From Paenibacillus sp. BSR1-1 (GTDB taxonomy: Bacteria; Bacillota; Bacilli; Bacillales; Cytobacillaceae): DNA of 64,000 bases. The notes under the pieces were generated by a model that did not search any database, had not been told where the DNA came from, and saw only the letters and a program-made list of their open reading frames with translations. Shown here piece after piece: positions 9,676 through 17,894 of this stretch. The stretch spans positions 38,134 to 102,133 of the forward strand of contig NZ_JAQMWQ010000021.1 of NCBI RefSeq assembly GCF_030403775.1, in the 5' to 3' direction. Each line of letters starts with the position of its first letter. The first letter of the stretch is position 1. The position numbers and the translations under genes are program-made.

Positions 9676-9704
9676 TTGTTTGTACTTAACCTTCTAGATA
9701 TAAA
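9676..9704 (+). promoter_or_regulatory. SigA-type promoter for the amidase gene
   Basis: TTGTTT, a 17-nt spacer and TATAAA, about 90 nt upstream of the amidase start. On the other strand an exact TATAAT (9629-9634 read in reverse) may serve the phosphoesterase. Confidence 0.5.
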
Positions 9705-9754
9705 AGCAATTATTGTAAAAAAGCACTAAATTGAGCCTAAGTCCTAACCATTTG

Positions 9755-9788
9755 CTCTCCTTTTGCATAAATAAAAAGTAAAGGAGAG
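9755..9788 (+). promoter_or_regulatory. Hairpin covering the amidase ribosome binding site
   Basis: CTCTCCTTT (9755-9763) is a perfect 9-nt reverse complement of AAAGGAGAG (9780-9788), and the right arm contains the Shine-Dalgarno sequence of the gene starting at 9797. The fold would hide the ribosome site. Confidence 0.5.
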
Positions 9789-9796
9789 GATAAGCA

Positions 9797-10746
9797 ATGA
9801 ATATTATTCAAAGACTCATTCCTGCTTCCCATACCGAAACCCGCCCGGGGTTAAAAATGGTCCCAAATACATTACCATTCACGAAACAGATAATACAAGC
9901 AGGGGAGCTAATGCGGAAGCGCACGCACGATTACAGGTGCGGGGGAACAGCCGGACGGCATCCTGGCATCTGCAAGTCGATGACCAAGAAATCATTCAGT
10001 CAATCCCCTTTGATGAAGTGGCCTGGGCTGCCGGAGATGGCAGCAATGGACCTGGAAATCGAACCTCTATCCATATCGAAATGTGTGTAAATGCGGATGG
10101 TGATTATGAGAAAACTATCTCTAATACAGTTGAAGTCGTCCAATATGTAATGAGCAAATTCAATATACCAATTGATCGCGTTGTACCTCATAAACATTGG
10201 ACGGGTAAGAACTGCCCACGAAATCTTTTGCCAAATTGGGATAGTTTTATTAAAAGATGCCAGCAAAAAACAAATGGCTGGGTAAAGCAAGGGAATCAGT
10301 GTTTTTACTATAAAGGCGGCCGCAAGACGACGGGATGGATGAAAGTCGCAAATCAAATTTATTATTTTGATGCCAATGGAGTCATGAAAACCGGCTGGGT
10401 GGAAGTGGACAACAAGTGGTATTATTTTGATGAGAAAGGGCCCATGAAGACTCGTTGGGTACAGGTAAAAGGAAAATGGTACTACCTTGGAGCCAATGGA
10501 GTCATGCAGACTGGCTGGGTGAAAGTGGCCAATAAATACTACTATCTTGATTCAAGTGGAGCAATGCAAACCAGCTGGATTAAAGTCAATGGAAAGACCT
10601 ATTATTTTAATGCTAAAGGTGAAATGGTAACTGGAGAACAAACGATTGATGGGAAGACATACAATTTTGGAGATAATGGACTGTTGATTAAAACACCTTC
10701 AGCCGAAGAAAATAATAATAATCCATCAAGTGAACCGACTCCTTAA
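9797..10746 (+). pseudogene. N-acetylmuramoyl-L-alanine amidase with cell-wall-binding repeats, frameshifted
   Basis: The ATG at 9797 has a strong AAAGGAGAGG site, and its frame begins like a family-2 amidase (MNIIQRLIPASHTETRPG). At the AAA run 9865-9867 the amidase reading moves to another frame (KYITIHETDNTSRGANAEAH), which stays open to 10746. One missing A, AAAA becoming AAA, explains it. The joined product would be about 316 residues: an Amidase_2 domain with zinc-ligand candidates in TIHET and PHKHWTGKNCP, then about five aromatic repeats. It would cleave the bond between muramic acid and L-alanine. A GTG at 9937 could start only a domain lacking the first His. Sequencing error in the homopolymer is possible. 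Confidence 0.8.
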
Positions 10747-10748
10747 GA

Positions 10749-10790
10749 GAAAAACAGGGCATGATTTGAAAAATCATGCCCTGTTTTTTT
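10749..10790. terminator. Strong bidirectional terminator
   Basis: Perfect 17-bp stem (10751-10767 with 10771-10787) around a 3-nt loop, with a T-run on the right and an A-run on the left, between converging genes. Confidence 0.92.
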
Positions 10791-10796
10791 CTAATA

Positions 10797-11900
10797 TTAA
10801 TTTTCTATAGCATATTGCTGTTTAATGGAACTAACTTTTTTCAGCTGAAGGACGTCAAAGTTCGTGATTTGATGTTCAAAATTTTGAAGCTTTGCAACGT
10901 ATTCCTTTTCAGATTGAACAGGTTTATGGGTTGCTAGGTAATCAATAATCCAGTTATTGATGAAATTATAATAATGTACGGTATCACCCTGATAATTATC
11001 GATGTTAAAAGTAATGTCGTGCATATCCTGGAAGTCGTATAGTTCTACATTAGGATATTTATGCATCAGGTCAAATACTTCTTTTTTAAACTTCAATCTT
11101 TCTGTCAAGTATTCTTTATTCTTTTTATAAAAAGAAACATGATTATAAATCGGATATGGTGCATAGAAAAACGTAAATTTGGTGTTAGGATGTGCTTTCA
11201 CCAGCGGTATTACATTTTCTTTAAAAGATTCCATTTGGACTGATGCTCTCTCATATGAAGGAAGCTCATCCATTGGTTGAACTCCTTTTAAGAAAGCATC
11301 AACGTGCTCAATTGACTCGACCGGGGCGACTTGTCCAAATTTATAAAGTGTTTCCACTTCCCGTCTTTGCTCGTTTCCCTCTTTATTCGCCATCAGATTT
11401 TTATAAAGGATTTCTACAGAATAAGAACTGAACAAATACCTTAGATCATTGATTTTGGATTTATCGTACATATATGTTGGAAAATCACTAGGCGGACCGG
11501 CTACCCAGTCGGGATCTCCAGCAAAGGAATAGTAATTCAATTCCCAAATGACCCTTTTTAAATTTGGTTTGTCGCGAAAGGCTGCTTCTGCTACCATCGA
11601 TTGCTCTTTTGCGGTTGATGCTGGTAATGATCCATTAAACGATTTAGTGCCGAGCTTTTCATTTGCAAAACTTTCACGGAAATTCCGTCCCATCGATGTG
11701 GCGGTGAAAAGTGTATCGTAATCTTGGTTTTTTAACAGCCCCGGCATTTGATACCGTTCAGCCGCTAGATATTGTGGCCTGTATAAGTCTGGTTTTCGAA
11801 AATAAAATAACGGGTCAATATAATACATCACTATCGAAACAATGCCAATAAGTGCAGCTGACATGATGCCCGCTGCTGTAAGGAATTTTTTATAGGACAT
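10797..11900 (-). CDS. Membrane-anchored SGNH-like partner of the MBOAT acyltransferase
   Basis: The 367-residue protein has one N-terminal membrane segment (about residues 8-28), then an extracytoplasmic domain. A TATSMGRNF stretch near residue 66 stands where SGNH/AlgJ/DltD-type proteins have their catalytic Ser, and GDTVHYYNFINNW near residue 310 supplies the D-x-x-H pair such enzymes need. It lies 12 nt downstream of the MBOAT gene behind an AAGGAG site. AlgI/AlgJ- and DltB/DltD-like pairs work together to O-acylate extracellular glycans. Assignment is by context and fold motifs; I do not know its exact family. Confidence 0.65.
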   Translation of the reverse strand: MSYKKFLTAAGIMSAALIGIVSIVMYYIDPLFYFRKPDLYRPQYLAAERYQMPGLLKNQDYDTLFTATSMGRNFRESFANEKLGTKSFNGSLPASTAKEQSMVAEAAFRDKPNLKRVIWELNYYSFAGDPDWVAGPPSDFPTYMYDKSKINDLRYLFSSYSVEILYKNLMANKEGNEQRREVETLYKFGQVAPVESIEHVDAFLKGVQPMDELPSYERASVQMESFKENVIPLVKAHPNTKFTFFYAPYPIYNHVSFYKKNKEYLTERLKFKKEVFDLMHKYPNVELYDFQDMHDITFNIDNYQGDTVHYYNFINNWIIDYLATHKPVQSEKEYVAKLQNFEHQITNFDVLQLKKVSSIKQQYAIEN

Positions 11901-11912
11901 GAGGCTAACTCC

Positions 11913-13355
11913 TTAAAATTTAAAATATAAGAATTCACTGACGCGGTTTAAATACAATAACGAGATTACCGCAATCAAACTAACAAACACAGCCATACGA
12001 TAGCTTGGTTTGAATGTATTCAAACGATCAATTGAGTTTTTCGCGAACAGGACAATTCCGAACATAAGCACAAATAGCAGTACCATTTTTAAATCAAAGT
12101 AATAAACTCCAGGAATGAAGTGGGTGCCAAGTCTTTCGTTGAATAGTGCAGTCAGCCCAGCTGGAAAATGGAACGCTTGAAGACTGAACATCTTTGTCAG
12201 CATTAGCTTGGCTGTTGTCAAATCCGGTGAACGGAAGAAAACCCAGGCAATATGGACAAACATGAATGTAATGAACCAGGCAACAAACTTTGGCAGCGTA
12301 ATATTAAAGGTTTTCCAGAACCTGTAGATCACACTAGCAACTCCATGCATAATTCCCCAAATGACAAATGTCCAGCCTGCACCATGCCAAATGCCACTGA
12401 CAAAGAAAATGATAAAAAGGTTTATATAAGTTCTAATATTGCCTTTTCTGCTTCCGCCAAGTGGAATATAGAGATAATGAGTGAAGAAGCGGCCCAAGGT
12501 CATATGCCATCTGCGCCAGAAATCTTGGATATCCAACGATTTATATGGTGAATTAAAGTTTATTGGCAGCTTAATATTGAAAAATAGACCTAAACCAATG
12601 GCCATATCACAATATCCGCTAAAGTCAAAATACAATTGGAAGGTGTATGCCAGGGTAGTGACCCAGGTGTCAAAAAACGTTAAGTGAGCGAGATTGCCAT
12701 AACCAGTATTCGCCCAACCGGCCAATGTATCCGCAATGATTACCTTTTTAAAAAGTCCGATTGAAAAAATATACAGCCCTGAGCCAATATTATTCAATTT
12801 GATTTTATAATTTGTGCCGTCTCTTAGCTGGTCGATGATTTCCCTGTGATGGACAATCGGTCCAGCAATCAAGTGAGGGAAGAAGGTAACAAAGAATGCA
12901 TAATCAAGCAATGAATATTCCTTCGTTCCTTCGCGGAAGGTGTCGACTAAATATGCAATTTGCTGAAACGTAAAGAAACTAATGGCTAATGGCAGTGCCA
13001 GATGTAACAGCGAAATGTCCGTCTTGAAAACAGTATTGACGTTGGTCATAAAGAAGTCATAATACTTGTAATATCCAAGCAAGCCAATGTTAAAAAGAAT
13101 GCCCATTGTTAAAACGGTTCTTTTTATCGCCAGCTTTTGAATTTTATTTAGGATGGTTGCCAAGGTAAAATTGATGGCAATCGATGAAAGAATAATCGGC
13201 AAATACTTGACATTCCAATAGCTGTAAAAATAAAGATTCGCAATCACGAAAAAGATCTTCGCGATATTTTTATTCTTTAATTTCAAAAGCAGATAGTAGC
13301 CTGCGAATACTATTGGAAAGAAAACGAGAATGAATATGTAGGAATTGAATAACAA
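11913..13355 (-). CDS. MBOAT family O-acyltransferase (AlgI/DltB-like)
   Basis: The 480-residue polytopic protein has about 11-12 membrane segments. It carries the MBOAT hallmarks: FPHLIAGPIVHHREI (around residues 166-180), LYFDFSGYCDMAIGLGLFF, DFWRRWHMTLGRFFTHYLYI and the presumed catalytic His in FVSGIWHGAGWTFVIWG (around 325). Such enzymes pass acyl groups from inside to glycans outside the cell. It leads a two-gene operon with the SGNH-like partner. dlt genes A and C are absent, so acetylation of a polysaccharide is more likely than D-alanylation (inference). Confidence 0.92.
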   Translation of the reverse strand: MLFNSYIFILVFFPIVFAGYYLLLKLKNKNIAKIFFVIANLYFYSYWNVKYLPIILSSIAINFTLATILNKIQKLAIKRTVLTMGILFNIGLLGYYKYYDFFMTNVNTVFKTDISLLHLALPLAISFFTFQQIAYLVDTFREGTKEYSLLDYAFFVTFFPHLIAGPIVHHREIIDQLRDGTNYKIKLNNIGSGLYIFSIGLFKKVIIADTLAGWANTGYGNLAHLTFFDTWVTTLAYTFQLYFDFSGYCDMAIGLGLFFNIKLPINFNSPYKSLDIQDFWRRWHMTLGRFFTHYLYIPLGGSRKGNIRTYINLFIIFFVSGIWHGAGWTFVIWGIMHGVASVIYRFWKTFNITLPKFVAWFITFMFVHIAWVFFRSPDLTTAKLMLTKMFSLQAFHFPAGLTALFNERLGTHFIPGVYYFDLKMVLLFVLMFGIVLFAKNSIDRLNTFKPSYRMAVFVSLIAVISLLYLNRVSEFLYFKF

Positions 13356-13541
13356 CTTTCGAACCTCCTATTGATGATAAAAACAACAAAGATATTATAT
13401 CATAGTAAAGGACAACTTCGCATTTTGTTGAAAAATGTCAAATGATAAGAAATTGAAACGAATATGTAACTTTTAGTTTGTGTAATTCGTCAAATTTCAT
13501 GGTATATTAATAAGAACTATGTAGGTCCAACAGGAGATTTC

Positions 13542-14654
13542 ATGAAAAAAAAAGTAACTGTCATTTCTAACATGTATCCGACGAGCGAGCATAAGAGCTT
13601 TGGAATCTTTGTGAAAAATCAAGTAGAAGCACTGCGCAGCAAGGGTTTGGATGTGGATGTCCTTGCGATAGACAATCCGAACAAAGGTAAGCTGAATTTG
13701 CTGAGGAAATATGGGAACTGGATGCTCAATTTTGGAGTTCATCTGCTTTTTAAAGGGAGCAAAACATCCGTTGTCCATGCCCATTATGTGTTCCCAAGCG
13801 GCTGGCTTGCGAAGTGGTACAAAAAGCTTTTCGGAGCCCGTTTTATCGTCACTGCACATGGCGGCGATATTGATAAAATGGTGAAGAAAAGCGGACGCAT
13901 TCAAACTATGACAAGAAGCATTTTAGCAGATGCCGACCACGTCATTGCGGTTGGCCAAGAATTATTTTCCACCCTGGAAAAAGACTTTGGGGTGCCGCGG
14001 TCAAAACTTTCTCTCATTAATATGGGGGTAAACCTGAATGTTTTTAAGCAGGTTGATAAAGTGCAGGCTCGGAAGCAATGCGGAATTTCAGAGGGGAAGA
14101 CTCCATTATTGTTTGTGGGAAATATCATTGAACAAAAAGGTGTTAATGAATTGATTGAGGCTTACAGCCTTCTCAAAAATGATTATCTAGATTATGAACT
14201 GTACATACTTGGTTCGAATAAGGACCATGGCTATTATCAAAAAATCAAGTCGCTGATAGTAGAAAATGGGCTCTCAGAAAGCATTCATTTTCTTGGAACT
14301 AAGAACCAAGCGGAGGTTGCTTTATGGATGGCCGCTGCAGAAGTGTTTATTCTGCCTTCCCATATTGAAGGGTTCGGGCTTGTGGCCCTTGAGGCGATGG
14401 CTTGTGGAACACCAGTGGTTGGAACCAATGTAGGCGGACTGAAATATCTGCTCGATGAAGGCAATGGAGTTCTGGTGGAAGTAAATAACGCCGATTCACT
14501 AAAAAAAGGAATTCTAACGGTCCTTGAATCGGCAGAGATTAAACAGGAACTTATTCGAAATGGTTTAGAAATGGCGAAGGAGAACGATCAAGACATCATG
14601 ACCGACCGCGTCATTCAGTTATACCAAGTGGAAAATGTAAGGGGCTTAAGCTAA
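13542..14654 (+). CDS. Glycosyltransferase, GT4 family
   Basis: The 370-residue protein has the full GT4 layout: NMYPTSEHKSFGIFVKNQVE at the start, HAHYVFPSGWLAK, VTAHGGDI, then LFVGNIIEQKGVNELIEAY and the donor-site E-x7-E motif in PSHIEGFGLVALEAMACGTP (about residues 275-294). It should be a retaining, cytoplasmic, membrane-associated sugar transferase using an NDP-sugar. The ATG follows an AGGAGAT site. It is divergent from the MBOAT operon, with both promoters presumably in the 186-bp gap. The sugar is unknown. Confidence 0.9.
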   Translation: MKKKVTVISNMYPTSEHKSFGIFVKNQVEALRSKGLDVDVLAIDNPNKGKLNLLRKYGNWMLNFGVHLLFKGSKTSVVHAHYVFPSGWLAKWYKKLFGARFIVTAHGGDIDKMVKKSGRIQTMTRSILADADHVIAVGQELFSTLEKDFGVPRSKLSLINMGVNLNVFKQVDKVQARKQCGISEGKTPLLFVGNIIEQKGVNELIEAYSLLKNDYLDYELYILGSNKDHGYYQKIKSLIVENGLSESIHFLGTKNQAEVALWMAAAEVFILPSHIEGFGLVALEAMACGTPVVGTNVGGLKYLLDEGNGVLVEVNNADSLKKGILTVLESAEIKQELIRNGLEMAKENDQDIMTDRVIQLYQVENVRGLS

Positions 14655-14664
14655 TGCCCTTTTT
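14639..14664 (+). terminator. Terminator overlapping the stop codon
   Basis: Arms AAGGGGC and GCCCTTTTT flank the TAA stop of the glycosyltransferase gene. The stem is short. Confidence 0.45.
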
Positions 14665-14749
14665 ATTGAATTCCATCTATTAAAATAGTAATTATGAAGT
14701 TTATGGAAAATATGAAATAATTAGTCATTTGCTTGAAAAGGAAAATCTA

Positions 14750-14778
14750 TTTAAAATAAATTTTACCTGTGTTATAAT
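14750..14778 (+). promoter_or_regulatory. Promoter for the first tagO copy (extended -10)
   Basis: An exact TATAAT at 14773-14778 is preceded by TG one base upstream (TGTTATAAT). A weak TTTAAA -35 lies 17 nt further up. The leader to the start codon is about 95 nt. Confidence 0.6.
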
Positions 14779-14881
14779 CCACATGGTACATTTGTTAAGT
14801 TGTTATGTAATTGATTGTTAAATAGATAACTAACTTTCTAGTAACCTAGATGGTTACTCCAACTATATGAGGAGGATCATG

Positions 14882-15940
14882 ATGATCTACATCACCCTGA
14901 TATTATGTTTTATTAGTTCTATTCTTCTTACGCCTTTAGTAAAAAAACTTGCCTTTAAAATTGGGGCTACTGATAAACCAAATCAACGAAAAGTCCATCA
15001 AAAAATCATGCCACGTCTTGGCGGATTAGCCATATATCTAAGCTTTATCATCGGAATGCTAGTAATGCGTCCTGGAGGGCCGTATGCGCTGCCGATTATC
15101 ATTGGCAGTATTATCATTGTCATTACTGGAATACTAGACGATATGTTAGAGCTATCGGCGAAAATTAAATTCATAGCTCAAATAGCTGCTGCAGCCATTG
15201 TGGTGATTTGGGGCGGCGTTCATGTCCAATTCATCAACCTGCCATTTGGCGGCCAAATCGAATTCGGTTATTTTAGTATCCCACTGACGATTATTTGGAT
15301 CGTCGGGATAACCAATGCGATCAACTTGATTGACGGTTTAGACGGACTAGCTGCCGGTGTTTCTTCCATTGCCTTGATTACCATTTGTGGAATGGCGATT
15401 ATCATGGGGGATGGCTTTGTAACAGCTGTTGCCTCTATCGTTCTAGCAAGCACGCTTGGATTTTTGCTATACAATTTTCATCCAGCCAAAATCTTTATGG
15501 GTGATACAGGTGCCTTATTTTTGGGATATATGATTTCCGTTTTATCCTTGTTAGGTTTTAAAAATGTAACACTGATTTCCTTTATCGTTCCTGTTATTAT
15601 TCTTGGTGTACCGATCTCTGATACCTTCTTTGCCATCATTCGCCGAATTGTGAATAAGAAGCCATTATCTGCACCAGATAAATCGCATTTACACCATTGT
15701 CTGCTCCGTACTGGCTTTACCCATCGTCAGACAGTGTTAATCATTTATGCAATGGCAGCATTCTTCGGTCTTGCGGCAATCATCTTTTCACAGGCAAAGC
15801 TTATGGGAGGATTCTTCCTCATCCTTGTCTTATTAATTCTAATAGAATTGATTGCGGAAACCGTTGGGCTTGTCGGCAAGAACTACCGCCCATTAATCAA
15901 AATGATGCGCGTTTTACTAATTAACCACAGTACGAAATAG
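14882..15940 (+). CDS. tagO: Undecaprenyl-phosphate GlcNAc-1-phosphate transferase, copy 1
   Basis: The polytopic MraY-family enzyme (352 residues from this start) moves GlcNAc-1-phosphate to undecaprenyl phosphate, the first step of wall teichoic acid or polysaccharide linkage-unit synthesis. Visible motifs: GATDKPNQRKVH, LDDMLELSAKIKF (Asp pair), NLIDGLDGLAAG, FMGDTGALFLG and the HLHHCLLRTG loop. I place the start at 14882 rather than the ATG at 14867 because GAGGAGG lies between them, and the protein then aligns from residue 1 with the paralogue at 22416. Gene order next to lcp and yvyE is as in B. subtilis. Confidence 0.93.
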   Translation: MIYITLILCFISSILLTPLVKKLAFKIGATDKPNQRKVHQKIMPRLGGLAIYLSFIIGMLVMRPGGPYALPIIIGSIIIVITGILDDMLELSAKIKFIAQIAAAAIVVIWGGVHVQFINLPFGGQIEFGYFSIPLTIIWIVGITNAINLIDGLDGLAAGVSSIALITICGMAIIMGDGFVTAVASIVLASTLGFLLYNFHPAKIFMGDTGALFLGYMISVLSLLGFKNVTLISFIVPVIILGVPISDTFFAIIRRIVNKKPLSAPDKSHLHHCLLRTGFTHRQTVLIIYAMAAFFGLAAIIFSQAKLMGGFFLILVLLILIELIAETVGLVGKNYRPLIKMMRVLLINHSTK

Positions 15941-15948
15941 ATAAGCTG

Positions 15949-15979
15949 TAAAGCCTGGCCAAAGCGGTCAGGCTTTTTC
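15949..15979 (+). terminator. Rho-independent terminator
   Basis: AAGCCTGGCC pairs with GGTCAGGCTT (one G-T pair), followed by a T-run, after tagO copy 1. Confidence 0.8.
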
Positions 15980-16030
15980 TTCGTTATAAAAAAATGTATA
16001 ATGTTTCTAAAAAATGGTGGAATTATTAAT

Positions 16031-16417
16031 ATGACGAAGTTTTTAAAGTTTGGTGCTGTTGGTATTTTCAATACTCTCATTACTATAGGGAGTTTCACTT
16101 TGTTCGTTTATCTAGGAATAAATTATATCTTAGCGAACACCCTTGCCTATGGCTTGGGGACAATAAACAGTTTTTTTTGGAACAAAAATTGGGTATTTCA
16201 AGAAAGGTCAGGAAATCTGACGCTTTTTGTAAAATTTGTTATCGTTAATATTGTAATGCTTGGATTTAATACATTAACACTATACTTATTAGTTGATCAA
16301 TTTAAAATTGGTTCTACCGCAGCTCAAGTCTTTTCTACATTTTTAGGAATGATGATAAATTTTTTATTTAATCAAAAATGGACTTTCAGTAAGAAAAAGC
16401 CGCATCACGGAATATGA
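16031..16417 (+). CDS. GtrA family membrane protein
   Basis: The 128-residue protein has four membrane segments and the GtrA pattern: FLKFGAVGIFNTLITIGSF at the start, NTLAYGLGTINSFFWNKNWVF in the middle and LGMMINFLFNQKWTF at the end. GtrA-like proteins are thought to help flip lipid-linked sugars used to decorate wall polymers. An in-frame ATG exists at 16001, but it overlaps a TATAAT (15997-16002) that is probably the promoter, and family members begin at the ATG used here. Its stop codon lies inside the terminator stem. It stands between tagO and the LCP gene, which suits a role in glycan decoration. Confidence 0.88.
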   Translation: MTKFLKFGAVGIFNTLITIGSFTLFVYLGINYILANTLAYGLGTINSFFWNKNWVFQERSGNLTLFVKFVIVNIVMLGFNTLTLYLLVDQFKIGSTAAQVFSTFLGMMINFLFNQKWTFSKKKPHHGI

Positions 16418-16429
16418 TGCGGCTTTTTT
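16394..16429. terminator. Bidirectional terminator
   Basis: Perfect 14-bp stem AAAAAGCCGCATCA/TGATGCGGCTTTTT between the converging gtrA-like and LCP genes. The right arm includes the TGA stop. Confidence 0.9.
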
Positions 16430-17512
16430 CTAATTATTGTTTTCGCTTGAATTTGTGTCATTATTATTTGAATCTGAATCACTGCTAGCATCTGTACTGT
16501 CTGTTGTACTGGAGCCACCGGCAGTTGAATCGGATGCTAAATGCGCTTTTAAGATTGATTTTGTTTCTTCAAGTGAAGCATCATCGAGCTTGTAATAGTA
16601 AATTCGATTGATATATTCATCAGCACCCTTTAAGTTCAAGGTGTCGATTTTCAGCCCGCTGCCTGCAAGGCCGTAATCCATCAACGACTTCATATCATTG
16701 AAGGACATATTTGTCTGCATATTGTCGCCAACCGCTTCAATCATGTCAGCATGTTTGGTAATCGAGCCAAGTGAAAGAGCTTTTTTAAAAATTGCCTTAA
16801 TAATTTCCTGCTGTCTCATTCCGCGCATTACGTCAGAATCTTTATGTCGCGTTCGGGCAAGGGCCAAAGCTTGTTCTCCTGTCAGCGTTTGTAAGCCCGG
16901 TTTTAAGCGGATGGCATTGTGATGGTCTTCAGAATCCTTTTCTGAAATCGCATAAGGTACGTCAACATCAATTCCATCTAAAGCATTCACCACATCGATA
17001 AAGGCATAAAAATTAACTTTTACATAATAATCAATCGGAATATCGAGCAATTCTTGAACGGTGTCAATCGTATATTTAGGTCCGCCGTATGCGTGAGCAT
17101 GAGTGATTTTATCATATTTGTCCTTATCCGGAATATAAACATACGAATCACGAGGGATACTTAACAGCTTTACTGACTTTTCCTTTTTATTTAAGGTAGC
17201 TACTAGAAGTGCATCAGATCGAACGGCATCACCATATTGCTTTTTCCTGCTCTCACTTTCATCGACCCCAATAAGAAGGATGGAGATGTTATCTTTTTCT
17301 GGGTCAACCTGGGTAGCACGTTTTGACACGGTTTTAACAGGATTATACGATTTATTGACAACTGACTCCGCTTTTTTAAGCAAAAATGTTGCATATGCTG
17401 CACTACATAGGGCAACAATTAAAACCGGAACGAAAATCCACATAAAAACTCGCTTTTTCCGGATCTTTTTCTTCTTCTGCGCTTTACGCTGTGAGCGTTG
17501 AATTTCGGACAT
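16430..17512 (-). CDS. LytR-CpsA-Psr (LCP) family wall-polymer ligase
   Basis: The 360-residue protein has a basic cytoplasmic start, one membrane segment (about residues 24-44) and an extracellular LCP domain. Conserved pieces include ISILLIGVDESE, RSDALLVATLNKKEKSVKLL (Arg/Asp pair), SIPRDSYVYIP, the KITHAHAYGG loop, and LTGEQALALARTRHKDSDVM with its Arg pair. LCP enzymes transfer lipid-linked teichoic acids or polysaccharides onto peptidoglycan. The C-terminal 35 residues are Ser/Asp/Asn-rich and look unstructured. In B. subtilis lytR lies in the same neighbourhood, but TagU/TagT identity cannot be fixed here. Confidence 0.93.
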   Translation of the reverse strand: MSEIQRSQRKAQKKKKIRKKRVFMWIFVPVLIVALCSAAYATFLLKKAESVVNKSYNPVKTVSKRATQVDPEKDNISILLIGVDESESRKKQYGDAVRSDALLVATLNKKEKSVKLLSIPRDSYVYIPDKDKYDKITHAHAYGGPKYTIDTVQELLDIPIDYYVKVNFYAFIDVVNALDGIDVDVPYAISEKDSEDHHNAIRLKPGLQTLTGEQALALARTRHKDSDVMRGMRQQEIIKAIFKKALSLGSITKHADMIEAVGDNMQTNMSFNDMKSLMDYGLAGSGLKIDTLNLKGADEYINRIYYYKLDDASLEETKSILKAHLASDSTAGGSSTTDSTDASSDSDSNNNDTNSSENNN

Positions 17513-17894
17513 ATATTTTCTCCTTTATATCAATATCATCATGATTCATTTTTTTTAAGTATAAAAGACCAATTTACATTTTACCCTTTTTTTACAGTTA
17601 CGTAAACTGTAGTTTAGTGTCGAAATTTGAAAAATAAAATTCTTCTATTTTTCCACCTTTCCTGCGGAAAACTTCCCCATAATAGACGTTTTTCAGATTG
17701 GAATTGTTACATATGATTTTAAAGCCTTAAGCCGCTAGAACCCTTGAAAATTCTAAATATTCGGGCTAAAAATAATTTACGAACTTTCAACAAAATACCA
17801 ACAATTATTTTACAAAAAAGACTATGAATCTATTGGAAAAATTAGTAGAATAGTCTTGCAATACAAATATTTTTTGTCGAAGGGCGGAAAAAGT
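17513..17894. other. Divergent intergenic region
   Basis: The 382-base AT-rich gap lies between the LCP gene and the nucleotidase gene and should contain both promoters. The only clear structure is ACAGTT (17594-17599) facing AACTGT (17605-17610) across 5 nt, a possible operator. I looked for PhoP-box-like TTNACA repeats and found no convincing set. Confidence 0.4.

Noticed and set aside
9937..10746. GTG start at 9937 as a complete amidase gene
   Set aside because: It would lack the first zinc-ligand His and the conserved N-terminus, which are present in the overlapping frame from 9797; a frameshift is the better reading.
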